Notes: generated by a model from the sequence alone, not told the origin. A stretch of DNA of 64,000 bases from Nitrosomonas sp. (GCA_024281995.1 JAMWZW010000010.1:40293-104292); one strand, 5' to 3'. Positions 17,680 to 29,222 are shown, counted from the stretch's first letter. Program-made: numbers and translations.

Positions 17680-18834
17680 AAAGGTAAATGGCAATTCCTG
17701 TTGCAAACAAGTTGATGTCTGATTTGTGGAATGAGTGGATATTAGTGCACTAGCTTTTATTCCCAGCAAACGAAGCTTTTTCTTTAACGTTACCCGTCGC
17801 AGGCATTCTCTACCCGCACGGTGGATTATTATAGGATCAGCCGTATGTGTGGTAAGCGTGAAATCACGCGTGACCGTATGAAAATCTTCAAATCGCAGCT
17901 TAATGCTGATAGTACGCCCTATATAACCTTTGTGTTTTAAATCTTCTGCAACTTGTGTGCAGAGTATTGTAAACACCTTAGATAAAGCTAAGCGATCATT
18001 ACGAGGATGAAGATCGCGCTCAAATGTCGTCTCCCGGCTAATGGATTTAGGCTCGGCATGTGTTATGACCGGACGCCGATCAATTCCATGAGAAGCCTCA
18101 TGCAGCCAGACTGAGTAACTACGTCCAAAATGGTTCTGCAAAAGGCCAATATCAGCTTGAGCTAATTCAGCAATCGTTGTAATACCCAGAAATGCTAATT
18201 TTTTAGCTGCTTTAGGCCCTATCCCGCTAATTTTGCTTACCGATAGTGGCCAAATACGAGCCGGAATATCGGACTGTTGCAAAATAGTAAGCCCATTAGG
18301 TTTTTCCAGATCTGAGCAAATCTTTGATAGTAATTTGTTAGGCGTGATTCCAATCGAACAAGTCAGCCCCGTTGCATTCTTAACCGCTCCCTTGATTCGA
18401 TGGGCCAAAGTCAAAGAATCTTCCTCCAAATTACTCAAATCCAAATATATTTCATCAATGCCAGAATCCTCGATGGGCCCAGCAATCGTTGTCACTGCAG
18501 CTTTAAAAAGGCGCGAGTAATGACGATAAATATCAAAATCTACGGGCAAAAGAAAAGCATCCGGCGCCAATTGCGCAGCTTTCATCACACTCATTGCTGA
18601 AGATATACCCAATGCACGCGCTTCATATGTCGCGGTTGTAATTACACCGCGACCGCTATAGTCGCGCAGCCTAAAAAAATGCTTGCAACCATCTGACTTC
18701 ATCACTGGTTTGTGTTCATCCCGACCTGCAATGACTACCGGCTGACCGCGCAATTCCGGATATCGTGTAAGTTCAACAGATGCATAAAAAGCATCCATAT
18801 CGAGATGAGCAATGCGACGTAATGGCATATTCAT
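17677..18834 (-). CDS. dinB: DNA polymerase IV
   Basis: A Y-family translesion polymerase of 385 residues. Landmarks are HLDMDAFYASVE at the start (first catalytic Asp), RGVITTATYEARALG, the DSGIDEIYLDLS block with the catalytic acidic pair, SIGITPNKLLSKICSD, the helix-hairpin-helix region ISGIGPKAAKKL, and a little-finger domain ending near LPFTF. I chose the ATG at 18834 (MNMPLRRIAHLDMD) because family members start just before this motif; the frame is open 43 codons further upstream. No LexA site was identified. It is divergent from the lipase-like gene. Confidence 0.9.
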   Translation of the reverse strand: MNMPLRRIAHLDMDAFYASVELTRYPELRGQPVVIAGRDEHKPVMKSDGCKHFFRLRDYSGRGVITTATYEARALGISSAMSVMKAAQLAPDAFLLPVDFDIYRHYSRLFKAAVTTIAGPIEDSGIDEIYLDLSNLEEDSLTLAHRIKGAVKNATGLTCSIGITPNKLLSKICSDLEKPNGLTILQQSDIPARIWPLSVSKISGIGPKAAKKLAFLGITTIAELAQADIGLLQNHFGRSYSVWLHEASHGIDRRPVITHAEPKSISRETTFERDLHPRNDRLALSKVFTILCTQVAEDLKHKGYIGRTISIKLRFEDFHTVTRDFTLTTHTADPIIIHRAGRECLRRVTLKKKLRLLGIKASALISTHSTNQTSTCLQQELPFTF

Positions 18835-18975
18835 AATCTTTTTCAACGATAATTCATAGCGTAATTGTTTAACCACACCTTCATATTTACAATTCGCGTT
18901 TTTATTTATAGCGATTTTACCCAATAATCTCTTATAATCAGAATAGATCACTAATACTGACATTTAAATGAGTGT

Positions 18976-20223
18976 ATGAGCTATTCCATGATGAGTAAGT
19001 ATCAAATTTATGCAGGGCTAATAGGATTTATTGCTCTAATGGGTATTTCTCCTGTAACACAAGCGCTACCTGAAGATTGTCTGAATTTATCGGCGCCTGT
19101 TACGTATATCGAGACAACGGGTCTAGTTTGCATGCAAAAAGTGATCGTAGCCGACGCAGCAGGTAATCAGCAATTCTATAAAGCGTCGCTACAATGGTTA
19201 GGTATCGATAATCCTAATCGATTCAGTTTATTAAGTGTGGAACTGGATACTGCTTCAGAATTTTATAGCCCTGTTTTCTCGGAAATCAATGGATTATTAA
19301 CGCTTTCCAAAGTCGACATCCCCAAACAATTCGGCACAGAACGATACGTTGTTAATTTAACGCTGGTACCGGATAGCGAAAACACTGGCGATACCCAATT
19401 TGAAATGACAAAAGTCGATATTTACAGCAACCCTGATTATGTGCCTGGCAGGGACTGGAAACCCTATGGCATGTTACTCCCCAACGAAAGGCGAGCTGCA
19501 GACATTCTGGGACGTTCTATTCCCTATGCGCAACTTGCGGATGCCATTTATGATTTTGATAACGTAACGATTGGTTCTTGGGAATTAATCAAATCTACCG
19601 GAACAAACACAGGGATGGATGCCGGCGTTTATAGAAATAACGATACCCTGGAAATGGTGATAGCTTTTCGTGGTACGGATACCTGCGACTTTCCTTGTTC
19701 AGTGAAGGAATTGAATGATCTTCGTCTAGATGTTACAGCCGATACTGCCATTGGAATTGGCACAGTCAGCGATCAATTCAAAGATGCGTTTCGTTTTGCG
19801 CAAGATATTGTGAATGGCAATCCAGGAAGCAAAATTATCGTTACAGGTCATTCATTAGGTGGCGGTTTAGCACAAGCAGTTGGTGCAACCTTAGGACTTG
19901 AAACCTTTGCATTCAATTCTTCACCAGTCCCCAATCGTTTCTTTGATACGTATACCATCACTGTGCCAGAAGAACAGCTACAAGATTTAATTTTTGTCAT
20001 TGCCGATATACACGATCCCGTCTCCAATACTGACGAAACTGGAAAATTCTATACGGATTCCCAGCATGTAACTGGGTTAATTCAATTTAATTTTGAATTG
20101 AGAGAAATCATGCCTAGTCAATCAGTAGATCTAAACGATCTAAGATTTGATCGACACAGCATTACAAATCTCTATGATAATGCGGTGCAATTAATCATTA
20201 ATACCTATCAGACGGGTTGGTAA
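18976..20223 (+). CDS. Secreted lipase-like alpha/beta hydrolase
   Basis: The 415-residue protein has a signal peptide (YAGLIGFIALMGISPVTQA) and a class-3 lipase-like domain. The nucleophile elbow is TGHSLGGGLAQ at about residues 291-301, preceded by MVIAFRGTDTCDFPC, the oxyanion-side strand. HDPVSN may supply the acid and DRHSI near residue 394 the histidine. Substrate is unknown: lipid, phospholipid or another ester. The cysteine pair in TCDFPC could be oxidised after export. Its promoter lies in the short gap shared with dinB. Confidence 0.7.
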   Translation: MSYSMMSKYQIYAGLIGFIALMGISPVTQALPEDCLNLSAPVTYIETTGLVCMQKVIVADAAGNQQFYKASLQWLGIDNPNRFSLLSVELDTASEFYSPVFSEINGLLTLSKVDIPKQFGTERYVVNLTLVPDSENTGDTQFEMTKVDIYSNPDYVPGRDWKPYGMLLPNERRAADILGRSIPYAQLADAIYDFDNVTIGSWELIKSTGTNTGMDAGVYRNNDTLEMVIAFRGTDTCDFPCSVKELNDLRLDVTADTAIGIGTVSDQFKDAFRFAQDIVNGNPGSKIIVTGHSLGGGLAQAVGATLGLETFAFNSSPVPNRFFDTYTITVPEEQLQDLIFVIADIHDPVSNTDETGKFYTDSQHVTGLIQFNFELREIMPSQSVDLNDLRFDRHSITNLYDNAVQLIINTYQTGW

Positions 20224-20581
20224 ACTTGATCTGGACCCTTCTAACTACATAATTTTTATGCTGTCAATCAGATTGACTCACCCAATATAAGTTTTATTTG
20301 GTTTTCGCATAAAAACATCACCACAGTAGCGCTTTTTTACTTTAATCAACAAATCAAATAATTATTTATTAATTGATTAATCGAATCTAACTGTGTTAAA
20401 AATTTTTGATCTATGTGAAATATGTTAAAAAAGTGGGTTTATTTAACATTTAGCTCATAGAGTTTCAAATTTATAATTGTGAATATATTGTAAATAAAGT
20501 GTGAACTTTTTGTGAATTTTTGTATCATATTGATACAAAGCTTTTGAACAATATTGATAAACATTTATAAAGGAGATAATC
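20224..20581. other. Intergenic, promoter region of a small membrane peptide
   Basis: A+T-rich with no gene. It contains a perfect 9-bp palindrome (20519-20539), repeated GTGAA words near 20480-20515 and a strong ribosome-binding site (AAGGAG) before 20582. Confidence 0.5.
20519..20539. promoter_or_regulatory. Palindromic operator candidate
   Basis: TTTGTATCA and its complement TGATACAAA flank TAT. It lies 43 bases before the start of the 66-residue membrane peptide, where a regulator would overlap a promoter. The binding protein is unknown. Confidence 0.45.
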
Positions 20582-20782
20582 ATGAAAACAAGTCAAATTT
20601 TTGCAATCGCAGCAGTAATAATCAGTGCTACATTTTTTGGTATTTTAACGGTATTCGACTTACCACACTCAGTTACGGATTGGATCATTTCCGATATCAT
20701 TCTCGGAGTCATCCTTTATCTGAGCTATCTTGCGATTGTTATGGTGTACGGTCCATCTAGAAAAACCCGTCACCAAAACTAA
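20582..20782 (+). CDS. Small two-helix membrane peptide
   Basis: This 66-residue product has two hydrophobic helices (IFAIAAVIISATFFGILTVF and IILGVILYLSYLAIVMVY) joined by a short loop, and a basic tail (SRKTRHQN). A good AAGGAG lies 7 bases before the ATG. I do not recognise a family. It is followed by a strong hairpin and stands alone, so it is a single-gene unit, perhaps controlled by the upstream palindrome. Confidence 0.65.
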   Translation: MKTSQIFAIAAVIISATFFGILTVFDLPHSVTDWIISDIILGVILYLSYLAIVMVYGPSRKTRHQN

Positions 20783-20797
20783 GCAGCAATCATTTAA

Positions 20798-20840
20798 ATC
20801 GGGTTCGATGTAGTACATAGGCCATCGAACCCGATAATTT
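20798..20840. terminator. Strong hairpin terminator, small peptide / hydrolase
   Basis: ATCGGGTTCGATG (20798-20810) pairs perfectly with CATCGAACCCGAT (20823-20835) and is followed by AATTTAATG. It lies between convergent genes and probably terminates both. The GTTCGA inside is coincidental; no tRNA fold exists. Confidence 0.65.
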
Positions 20841-20894
20841 AATGAATTGTTTTCCAAAAAATAACACGCCAAGAAAACAAATCACTTCAAAGAA

Positions 20895-21863
20895 TCATAA
20901 GCTCTTAAATCGTTCAATTGGATGATCAAGCCAGTAAATAAGACCGAGCGCATTAAGTCTAATATCTGATCGAAGCAAGTCATCAATCTCTTGTTTTGCC
21001 ATCCGGCAGCCCTGTTCCATTAGCCGATTTGTCAGCAGTTTGTATAGACCTTCTGAAATGAATGCTTGACGATCAGTTTCGATATCTTTTGCTTGCAGTG
21101 CAATTTCAACATGTGCGTTGATGAGGTCATGCATTGATTCAGCATGATTAATCAAGTGGCCAATGCGGCTGTAGTGGGTAAGGTACGCGTAATCCGGTTT
21201 GTAACTCATGATGCGGTCTATTGAGGCATGTGCCGCATCGGGATCAAACTGTACCGGTGAAGTCGTGGGAAAAACGAATTCCATGCCATCAACATCAAAT
21301 TCTCGGTATGAAACACCAAATGTGTCACCCGTAAAAAATGAGCGGCTCACTTCATCGTAAATACAATTATGGTGACGTGCATGCCCGGGTGTATCGAGAA
21401 AAAGCAATGGGCGCCCATTCAGATCAATTCGGCTTTCGTCATGAGCTTCAATAATCCGCTCAGCATCGATAGGGCTGATTTCGCCGTAAACGCGTTTAAA
21501 TTCCGCTTCTCCATAAACTCCTATCGCACCGGCAACAAGCCGTGATGGATTTGCCATATGACTTGCACCGCGCGGGTGAACGACTAATTTTGCATTAGGG
21601 AAAAGCCGCATACATTCACTCGCGCCCCCAGCATGATCAAGATGGATATGCGTTAATATGACGTAAGCGACGTCTTCAACGACAAGATTTTTTCGCTTAA
21701 GTACGTCAATCACACCCGGAATTGAAGAAGCAGTTCCGGTATCAATTAAGGCAGCAACACCTTTTTCGACTAGCAAGTGAATGGCTGCACGTTTGGGACG
21801 ATGGAATTGCGCGTCAATAGCGCTGATGCCATGTTCAAAATCAATTACAAGAGGTGATGACAT
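20895..21863 (-). CDS. Metallo-beta-lactamase-fold hydrolase
   Basis: A 322-residue MBL-fold enzyme. The metal motif LTHIHLDHAGG lies at about residues 68-78, with further ligand histidine in DTPGHARHH, aspartate in FFTGDTFG and a histidine in YLTHYSR. Such enzymes hydrolyse thioesters or lactones, among other substrates. It lies 52 bases downstream of acsA on the same strand, so it may act on an acyl-CoA or related thioester; that is only positional inference. Confidence 0.75.
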   Translation of the reverse strand: MSSPLVIDFEHGISAIDAQFHRPKRAAIHLLVEKGVAALIDTGTASSIPGVIDVLKRKNLVVEDVAYVILTHIHLDHAGGASECMRLFPNAKLVVHPRGASHMANPSRLVAGAIGVYGEAEFKRVYGEISPIDAERIIEAHDESRIDLNGRPLLFLDTPGHARHHNCIYDEVSRSFFTGDTFGVSYREFDVDGMEFVFPTTSPVQFDPDAAHASIDRIMSYKPDYAYLTHYSRIGHLINHAESMHDLINAHVEIALQAKDIETDRQAFISEGLYKLLTNRLMEQGCRMAKQEIDDLLRSDIRLNALGLIYWLDHPIERFKSL

Positions 21864-21915
21864 ATATGGAAATGAGCCAGAAGCGTTTATAAAATAAGCG
21901 ATAGTGAATGTGGCA

Positions 21916-23886
21916 TTATTGCGTCGGACGTTTTAATTGCTCAAGAATTGCTGGATTTTCAAGCGTTGAAATGTCTTGGGTTATTTCCTCACCTTTAGCA
22001 AGTGCCCGAAGTAAACGGCGCATAATTTTACCAGATCGAGTTTTAGGTAAATTTTCCCCAAATCGAATTTCTTCAGGCTTAGCAATCGGACCAATTTCTT
22101 TAGCCACCCATTCTCGTAATACATCAGTAATTTCAGCGGCCGCTTTATCATGGGGATATTGGCTTTTTAGTACCACGAACGCGACAACAGCTTCACCTTT
22201 AATTTCGTGCGGCTTACCTACTACGGCCGCTTCGGCAACAAGCGGATGAGCCACTAACGCAGATTCAATTTCCATCGTTCCCAATCGATGCCCGGACACA
22301 TTCAGAACATCATCAATGCGTCCCATAATCCAGAAATATCCATCATGATCGCGATACGCGGAATCGCCCGCAAGGTAATATTTTCCATGACCCATTTCTT
22401 CTGGAAAATAAGCTTTCTTGAATCGTTCCGTATCACCCCAAAGTGTGCGAATTTGAGAAGGAAAAGGGTTTTTGATGACCAAGAAGCCACCCTTGCCATT
22501 TTCCACGTCGTGGCCGGCCTCATCGACAATCGATGCAAAAATTCCAGGTAGCGGAAAAGTGCATGAACCTGGTTTGAGCGCTACAGCACCGGGCATCGGA
22601 GCGATCATATGGCAACCCGTTTCCGTTTGCCACCACGTATCGACGATAGGACAACGCGATTGACCAACCTTTTCGTAAAACCACATCCAAGCTTCGGGAT
22701 TTATGGGCTCCCCCACTGAACCCAATAACCGTAAAGATGACAAATCATATTGAGCAGGCAGATCCCCTCCTAACTTAATTAGCGAGCGAATAGCTGTAGG
22801 CGCGGTATAAAAGGTCGTGACGCTATGTTTTTGAATAATTTCCCAGAATCGCCCGGCATGTGGGTAAGTAGGAATTCCCTCAAAAATCACTTGAGTAGCA
22901 CCCATTGCAAGCGGTCCATAACACACATAACTATGTCCGGTAATCCAGCCGACGTCTGCCGTACACCAAAAAATATCTGAAGGTTGATAATCAAAAATCC
23001 ATTGCATACTCACTTTGGTTCCAAGCAGATAACCAGCACTTGAATGTTGAACACCTTTTGGTTTTCCCGTCGAGCCGGAAGTATAGAGTGTAAATAACGG
23101 ATGCTCAGCATTAACCCATTCTGGTTCGCACTGAGTGCTCACGTCATGAGTAATTTCATGCCACCAAACATCGCGTGGCGCTTCAAAAGCAACTTGCGCA
23201 CCAGTTCTTTTATATACCACCACGCGCTTTACCGATTCAGTATCCGCCATACTCATGGCCTCATCAACAGTCGCTTTAAGCGCATTATGTTTACCTCCGC
23301 GTACTTGTTCATCCGCTGTAATGATTGCTACAGCCTTCGCATCGACGATTCGCTCATGTAAGCTTTTAGCAGAAAATCCTCCAAATACTACGGAATGAAT
23401 CGCGCCGATACGTGCACAGGCTTGCATGGCAATCACTGCCTCAATACGCATCGGCATATAAATGATAACGCGATCACCTTTTTTTATATTTTGCAATTTC
23501 AAGGTGTTAGCAAACTGGCAAACCCGTTGATGAAGCTCACGATAACTGCAATGTAAGACTTCTCCATCATCAGATTCAAAAATAATGGCAATTTTGTCAC
23601 CTTGTGTTGGCAAATGTCGATCAAGGCAATTATAAGAAATATTCAATTCACCATCGACAAACCATTTGTAAAATGGCGGAGTACGGTCATCTAGAATTTG
23701 TGTAAAAGGTTTATGCCAGAGAATCTGTTCGTTTGCTTGTCGTGCCCAGAAACTTTGGAAATCCTGCTCAGCTTCTGCACATAATTCGTGATATCTTTCA
23801 ATATTGCGAATATTTGCTTTTTTGGCAAACTCCTTAGAAGGCAAAAAAACACGCGTTTCGTTTAAAACAGATTCAATAATTGACAT
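21916..23886 (-). CDS. acsA: Acetyl-CoA synthetase
   Basis: The 656-residue enzyme converts acetate, ATP and CoA to acetyl-CoA, via acetyl-AMP. The P-loop-like [11 protein letters not shown] lies at about residues 265-275, [15 protein letters not shown] binds the substrate, and [13 protein letters not shown] near the C-terminus contains the catalytic, typically acetylatable lysine (about residue 620). Length and motif order match Acs rather than medium-chain ligases. It lets the cell assimilate acetate and is followed by the MBL-fold hydrolase. It diverges from the rimP operon. Confidence 0.95.
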   Translation of the reverse strand: MSIIESVLNETRVFLPSKEFAKKANIRNIERYHELCAEAEQDFQSFWARQANEQILWHKPFTQILDDRTPPFYKWFVDGELNISYNCLDRHLPTQGDKIAIIFESDDGEVLHCSYRELHQRVCQFANTLKLQNIKKGDRVIIYMPMRIEAVIAMQACARIGAIHSVVFGGFSAKSLHERIVDAKAVAIITADEQVRGGKHNALKATVDEAMSMADTESVKRVVVYKRTGAQVAFEAPRDVWWHEITHDVSTQCEPEWVNAEHPLFTLYTSGSTGKPKGVQHSSAGYLLGTKVSMQWIFDYQPSDIFWCTADVGWITGHSYVCYGPLAMGATQVIFEGIPTYPHAGRFWEIIQKHSVTTFYTAPTAIRSLIKLGGDLPAQYDLSSLRLLGSVGEPINPEAWMWFYEKVGQSRCPIVDTWWQTETGCHMIAPMPGAVALKPGSCTFPLPGIFASIVDEAGHDVENGKGGFLVIKNPFPSQIRTLWGDTERFKKAYFPEEMGHGKYYLAGDSAYRDHDGYFWIMGRIDDVLNVSGHRLGTMEIESALVAHPLVAEAAVVGKPHEIKGEAVVAFVVLKSQYPHDKAAAEITDVLREWVAKEIGPIAKPEEIRFGENLPKTRSGKIMRRLLRALAKGEEITQDISTLENPAILEQLKRPTQ

Positions 23887-24138
23887 ACGATTTTCTCCTT
23901 ATTACTTTCTTCTGATCAAAAATGAATTTATAAAGATTGTATCATTGCGATGATGTTCATTTTAAAATCTCACCATAGTGGGATAAGCATAATTTGATTA
24001 TTAAAAAATAATCACTATAAAGAATAAAACCAGAGAAACTCTATAAATATAAGCTTGTTAGAAACACTTCAATATTGTTGAAACGAAGTTTGTGTTTCAT
24101 ATTTTATAATTTTTTGATAAAATCAAAACAGTTGACGG

Positions 24139-24161
24139 ATGGGCTTTTTAGCCCATTTTTT
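24139..24161 (+). promoter_or_regulatory. rimP leader hairpin with T run
   Basis: ATGGGC (24139-24144) and GCCCAT (24151-24156) form a stem with a TTTTTA loop, followed by TTTTTTATTT. It ends 16 bases before the rimP start. A terminator placed between promoter and first gene suggests attenuation, as in the described rimP-leader motif. The rest of 23887-24176 is A+T-rich and holds the acsA and rimP promoters but no gene. Confidence 0.7.
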
Positions 24162-24176
24162 ATTTGTGGTAACGCT

Positions 24177-24605
24177 ATGATACTAGAAGAGCTACTGGAA
24201 TCCACTCTTGAAGGAATGGGATATGAGCTGGTTGGAATTGAACAATTTGGGCACAATAAATTATTAAGAATTTTTGTAGACAAAAAAAATGGCATCAATA
24301 TTGATGATTGTGTAGCTATTAGTAACCACTTGAATCGATTGTTAACTGTAGAAAATATCGACTATGGCCGGTTAGAAATTTCTTCGCCGGGACTTGATAG
24401 GCTTTTGCGAAAAGAAACTGATTTTCTCCGCTTTAGAGGAGAGACGATTAAATTAAAGCTGCGCATTCCTATCCAAGGACAAAGAAATTTTGTCGGAATT
24501 CTGCGGGAATTAAACAACGGCATAATAAAACTTGAAGTCGATGGAAAATTGTTAGACCTTGAATTGAGCAATCTTGAAAAAGCTCGCTTGGTCCCAAAAT
24601 TATAG
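24177..24605 (+). CDS. rimP: Ribosome maturation factor RimP
   Basis: A 142-residue protein needed for 30S subunit maturation. It has the RimP N-terminal domain ([26 protein letters not shown]) and the conserved [21 protein letters not shown] block, then a small Sm-like C-terminal domain. I use the ATG at 24177 because it lies just after the leader hairpin and gives the usual length; the frame extends upstream through the hairpin. First gene of the rimP-nusA-infB operon, 24 bases before nusA. Confidence 0.93.
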   Translation: MILEELLESTLEGMGYELVGIEQFGHNKLLRIFVDKKNGINIDDCVAISNHLNRLLTVENIDYGRLEISSPGLDRLLRKETDFLRFRGETIKLKLRIPIQGQRNFVGILRELNNGIIKLEVDGKLLDLELSNLEKARLVPKL

Positions 24606-24629
24606 ATATAAAAAATTGGCCGGAGGATT

Positions 24630-26102
24630 ATGAGCCGAGAAATTTTACTATTGGTTGATGCATTATCTCGTGAAAAAGCAGTAGAAAAAGAAATTATTTT
24701 TACAGCCCTAGAACTTGCGTTAGCGTCTGCCACAAAAAAGCGATTTCAAGAGGATATAGAAACGCGAGTTTCTATTGATAGGATTACAGGAGATTATCAA
24801 TCGTTTCGTCGCTGGTTGGTAGTAGAAGATGACGCTGTTGAACACCCTACTCGTCAGATTGCTTTAAGTGAAGCAAAAAAAACCAATATTGACATCCAAC
24901 TTGGTGACTATAGTGAAGAACCACTGGAACCGATTGAATTTGGACGAATTGGCGCACAAGCAGCAAAGCAAGTAATTTTTCAGAAAATACGAGATGCTGA
25001 ACGTGAACAGACACTCAATGATTTTCTTGAAAGAGGAGATTATTTAATCACGGGTACTATAAAACGTATGGAACGCGGTAATGCTATCATTGAATCTGGA
25101 AAAATTGAGGCGGAATTACCACGTGATCAAATGATACCGAAAGAGAATTTACGCATCGGTGATCGAGTGCGCGCTTATTTGTATAAAGTTGATCGTACGG
25201 CAAGGGGATCACAATTAAAACTTTCACGCATTTCCCCTGAATTTTTAATGAAGCTCTTCGAGTTGGAAGTGCCAGAAATTGAAGAAGGCTTATTAGAAAT
25301 AAAGGCAGCTGCACGAGACCCAGGTTCGCGCGCCAAGATCGCAGTCAAATCAAATGATCAACGCATTGATCCCATAGGTACTTGCGTTGGCATGCGCGGA
25401 TCCAGAGTCCAGGCTGTTATTAGCGAATTGGCTGGAGAACGTGTCGATATTGTATTGTGGGCAGATGACCCTGCGACCTTCATTATTAATGCACTGTCAC
25501 CCGCAGAAATTAGCAGTATTATGGTTGATGAAGAGAAGCACAATATGGATATTGTGGTTGATAATGATAATCTGGCACAAGCAATTGGACGAAGTGGACA
25601 GAATGTGCGGCTTGCTTCAGAACTAACTGGTTGGGAGCTAAATATAATGACCATTGAAGAATCCCAAGCCAAGCACGAAAAAGAATCGTCACAATTATGT
25701 CAACTTTTTATGCACAAATTGGATGTTGATGAAGAAATAGCAGAAATACTGGTTCAAGAAGGCTTTACTACATTGGAAGAAGTAGCTTATGTGCCTCTAA
25801 ATGAAATGCTCGAAATTGAGTCTCTTGATGCAGAAATTGTCAATGAAATACGTAACCGGGCTCGTAACGTTCTGCTAACAGATGCCATAGCTAACGAAGA
25901 AAAAGTAGAACATGTAGCCGAGGATCTACTCGCATTAGAAGGAATGGATATTAATATTGTTCGCGAACTAGCGGCTAAGGGTATCAATACTCAAGCTGAT
26001 TTGGCTGATTTAGCTGCAGATGATTTGGTTGAAATGACAGGTATCGATATTGAACGCGCAAATCAGCTGATTATGAAAGCACGCGAACCGTGGTTTACTT
26101 AA
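24630..26102 (+). CDS. nusA: Transcription termination/antitermination factor NusA
   Basis: The 490-residue protein has the NusA order: an RNA polymerase-binding N-terminal domain, an S1 domain (about residues 130-200), two KH domains including [17 protein letters not shown] and [19 protein letters not shown], and two C-terminal acidic helix-hairpin-helix repeats ([14 protein letters not shown] and [15 protein letters not shown]). It modulates pausing, termination and antitermination. A GGAGG box lies 7 bases before the ATG. It follows rimP closely in the same operon. Confidence 0.95.
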   Translation: MSREILLLVDALSREKAVEKEIIFTALELALASATKKRFQEDIETRVSIDRITGDYQSFRRWLVVEDDAVEHPTRQIALSEAKKTNIDIQLGDYSEEPLEPIEFGRIGAQAAKQVIFQKIRDAEREQTLNDFLERGDYLITGTIKRMERGNAIIESGKIEAELPRDQMIPKENLRIGDRVRAYLYKVDRTARGSQLKLSRISPEFLMKLFELEVPEIEEGLLEIKAAARDPGSRAKIAVKSNDQRIDPIGTCVGMRGSRVQAVISELAGERVDIVLWADDPATFIINALSPAEISSIMVDEEKHNMDIVVDNDNLAQAIGRSGQNVRLASELTGWELNIMTIEESQAKHEKESSQLCQLFMHKLDVDEEIAEILVQEGFTTLEEVAYVPLNEMLEIESLDAEIVNEIRNRARNVLLTDAIANEEKVEHVAEDLLALEGMDINIVRELAAKGINTQADLADLAADDLVEMTGIDIERANQLIMKAREPWFT

Positions 26103-26200
26103 GTCAAATCGATTCGGCAATAATAAATAGCGTGTTAAAGTATTAGAACTTTTTATTTTGAAAAAATCTGTCTGTAGTTTTGATTGTTGAAAGGTTATAA

Positions 26201-28807
26201 ATGGCTCAAACGAGTGTAGAACAATTTGCTAATGAATTAGGGTTGCTACCGGCAGTCTTATTGGAGCAACTTAATGCTGCTGGTGTTAGAAAGTTGTTAA
26301 TAGAAGACAATCTGACAGAACAAGATAAAACCAGGCTTCTTGATTATCTTAGGAAAACCCATGGATCTACAGAAGCTAAAAATAAGGTTACCCTTACACG
26401 CCGTCAAACTTCGGAGATTCGGCAATCCGATAGCACGGGTAGAGCACGAACCATCCAAGTTGAAGTTAGAAAAAGGCGCGTACTGACAAAACCAGTGCCC
26501 GGAGACTTCGATTCTGTTTCAGTTCCTACCGAATCGCCTGCGACGGTAAGTCATTCAATGGCTAAAGAATCTATTATTGACGCAGAACAAATGGCACTGC
26601 GCAACGAAGAAGCAAGAAAGCAAGCAGAATTAATAGCTCGTCAAGCTGAAGAAGTTAAACAAAAAAGAGCGCGCAAGAAAGCTGAAGATATCGATAATAC
26701 AAAGAAAAAACAACCTGAAGCTTCTGTTAATGAAACCCCAGATCTAATAAAACCAACTGTGCTCGTATCTGCAGAATCTGAACAACCAACTCAGACTCAA
26801 CCACATTCAGTTTTAACTGAAGGAACATTACATAAACCAACAGAAAAAACTGAAGAAAAAGCTGAAAAAAAGAAAAAGCAACAAGCTAAGCAGCAAGCTG
26901 TTTGGAAAGATGAAAATATCAAGAAACGCAGCGTTAAAACTCGAGGCGACCTCTCTACTGGACAAGGTTGGCGTACCCGCAAAGAAAAACATAACAAACC
27001 AGCCCATTTAGAGGAACAAAATATTCACGGCTTTTCTGCACCGACAGAGCCTATTGTACGTGAAATAATGGTGCCCGAGACCATATCCGTGAGCGCATTA
27101 GCTCAAAAAATGTCTATTAAAGCGGCCGATGTCATTAAGGTACTCATGAAAATGGGTAGTATGGTTACCATCAATCAAATGCTTGATCAAGATACGGCTA
27201 TGATTGTCGTGGAAGAAATGGGACATATAGCAAAATATGCCGAAATGGATAACCCGGAAAACTTGCTGATAGACAGTGAAACATTAGCTACCGAAGCAGA
27301 ATTAGCACCACGTGCACCAGTTGTAACGGTAATGGGTCACGTCGATCATGGCAAGACTTCTCTGCTGGATTATATTCGTCGCACCCGAGTTGCTGGAGGT
27401 GAGGCTGGGGGAATAACTCAGCATATTGGTGCATATCATGTAGAAACCGATCATGGCATGATTACTTTTCTGGATACGCCTGGCCATGAAGCTTTTACTG
27501 CCATGCGAGCGCGGGGTACTAAAATCACTGACATTGTTATTTTAGTCGTTGCAGCTGACGATGGTGTTATGCCTCAAACTATTGAAGCAATTCACCATGC
27601 TAAAGCAGCAAAAATTCCTATCATTGTAGCCGTCAATAAAATTGATAAACCAGAAGCTAATGTCGAAAGAATCCGGCACGAATTAGTTGCTCATGAAGTA
27701 GTTCCTGAAGATTGGGGAGGCGATACTATGTTTGTTGAAGTATCTGCTAAAACTGGCCAAGGTATTGACACTTTATTAGAGAGCGTTTTACTACAAGCCG
27801 AAGTATTGGAATTAAAAGCACCAACAAACATCCCAGCAAAGGGTGTTGTAATTGAATCGCGCTTAGATAAAGGTCGTGGTCCGGTTGCGACTATCCTCGT
27901 ACAATCGGGAATTTTAAAGCGTGGAGACGTCTTATTAGCGGGTGCTGTTTATGGCAAGGTTCGCGCCATGAATGATGAAAATGGCAAAGCCATTAAGCAG
28001 GCCGGTACTTCAATTCCGGTTGAAATTCAAGGCCTATCGGAAGTGCCTGAGGCTGGCGAAATTGTTTTTGTGTTGAATGATGAACGTAAAGCGCGAGAGA
28101 TTGCTTTATTTCGGCAAGGCAAATATCGTGATGTCAAGCTTGCCAAACAGCAAGCGGCGAAGCTAGAGAGTGTTTTTGAACAACAAGAAGATGTTAAGGT
28201 TCTTGCATTGATTATTAAAGCAGACGTTCAAGGATCATGCGAGGCGTTAGCTTATGCATTACAAAAACTTTCAACTGACGAAGTAAAAGTAAACATCATT
28301 CACAGCGGAGTTGGTGCTATTATTGAATCCGATATTAATTTGTCATTAGCATCAAAAGCCGTAGTGATTGGTTTCAATGTCCGCGCAGATGCCGGTGCAC
28401 GCAAATTGATTGCATCAAGTGGTGTTGATGTTCGCTACTATAATATTATCTATGAAGCCGTAGATGAAGTTAAAGCTGCGCTTTCCGGCTTGATGACACC
28501 TGATCGCAAAGAAAATATCATAGGCCTCATCGATATTCGTGAAATTTATCGTATTCCAAAAGTAGGCACTGTCGCTGGATGCTATGTAATGGATGGCATT
28601 GTGAAAAGAAATTCGCCAGTTCGAGTATTACGGGATGGATTAGTCATACATAGCTGTGAGCTGGATTCTCTAAAACGATTCAAAGACGATGCGAAAGAAG
28701 TAAGAGAAGGTTTTGAGTGTGGCCTATCCCTAAAAAACTTTAATGACATTCAAGTTGGAGACCAACTGGAAGTATATGAGGTCGTGGAAACTGCGAGAAC
28801 CTTATAG
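26201..28807 (+). CDS. infB: Translation initiation factor IF-2
   Basis: An 868-residue GTPase that delivers initiator tRNA to the 30S subunit. The N-terminal IF2N domain is followed by a long lysine/glutamate-rich linker (residues about 120-270), then a second IF2N, the G domain with [11 protein letters not shown] near residue 377, DTPGHEAF, and NKIDKP, and the C-terminal domains ending in [14 protein letters not shown]. An AAAGG box precedes the ATG by 6 bases. Third gene of the operon, with a 98-bp gap after nusA. Confidence 0.96.
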   Translation: MAQTSVEQFANELGLLPAVLLEQLNAAGVRKLLIEDNLTEQDKTRLLDYLRKTHGSTEAKNKVTLTRRQTSEIRQSDSTGRARTIQVEVRKRRVLTKPVPGDFDSVSVPTESPATVSHSMAKESIIDAEQMALRNEEARKQAELIARQAEEVKQKRARKKAEDIDNTKKKQPEASVNETPDLIKPTVLVSAESEQPTQTQPHSVLTEGTLHKPTEKTEEKAEKKKKQQAKQQAVWKDENIKKRSVKTRGDLSTGQGWRTRKEKHNKPAHLEEQNIHGFSAPTEPIVREIMVPETISVSALAQKMSIKAADVIKVLMKMGSMVTINQMLDQDTAMIVVEEMGHIAKYAEMDNPENLLIDSETLATEAELAPRAPVVTVMGHVDHGKTSLLDYIRRTRVAGGEAGGITQHIGAYHVETDHGMITFLDTPGHEAFTAMRARGTKITDIVILVVAADDGVMPQTIEAIHHAKAAKIPIIVAVNKIDKPEANVERIRHELVAHEVVPEDWGGDTMFVEVSAKTGQGIDTLLESVLLQAEVLELKAPTNIPAKGVVIESRLDKGRGPVATILVQSGILKRGDVLLAGAVYGKVRAMNDENGKAIKQAGTSIPVEIQGLSEVPEAGEIVFVLNDERKAREIALFRQGKYRDVKLAKQQAAKLESVFEQQEDVKVLALIIKADVQGSCEALAYALQKLSTDEVKVNIIHSGVGAIIESDINLSLASKAVVIGFNVRADAGARKLIASSGVDVRYYNIIYEAVDEVKAALSGLMTPDRKENIIGLIDIREIYRIPKVGTVAGCYVMDGIVKRNSPVRVLRDGLVIHSCELDSLKRFKDDAKEVREGFECGLSLKNFNDIQVGDQLEVYEVVETARTL

Positions 28808-28832
28808 CATTAACTTTAATTAATATTTTCTT

Positions 28833-29207
28833 ATGCCCAGAGACTATTCTCGCGCGTTGCGCGTCGCTGATCAGATTCAACGTGATTTAGCCGATCTGCT
28901 ACAAAATGAAATCAAAGATCCTCGTATTGGCCATATTACTATCACTGCAGTAGAGGTAACACGTGATTATAGTCATGCAAAAGTGTTCTACACTTCATTA
29001 GCCGGTAAAGAGGAAAAATTCTTGGTGGAAAATGGACTCGAGCATGCAAAAGGTTTTTTGCGTTCGAATTTATCGCATAGATTAAAACTGCGAATTATTC
29101 CAGAATTACATTTTGTTTATGATGAATCTGTTGAGCGTGGTGCTCGCTTATCGAAATTAATTGACGAGGCGATCGCTCAGGACAGAAACATGCATCCCAT
29201 TGATTAA
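28833..29207 (+). CDS. rbfA: Ribosome-binding factor A
   Basis: A 124-residue KH-fold protein that helps 16S rRNA 5' end maturation. The signature runs SRALRVADQIQRDLADLLQ, EIKDPRIGHITITAVEVTRDYSHA and RIIPELHFVYDESVERGARL. It lies 25 bases after infB with no clear ribosome-binding site, suggesting translational coupling or a weak start. Confidence 0.93.
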   Translation: MPRDYSRALRVADQIQRDLADLLQNEIKDPRIGHITITAVEVTRDYSHAKVFYTSLAGKEEKFLVENGLEHAKGFLRSNLSHRLKLRIIPELHFVYDESVERGARLSKLIDEAIAQDRNMHPID

Positions 29208-29222
29208 AAAAATTGAAACACA

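Noticed and set aside
20798-20835. GGTTCGA inside a hairpin, tRNA-like
   Set aside because: There is no cloverleaf around it; the perfect 13-bp stem fits a terminator.
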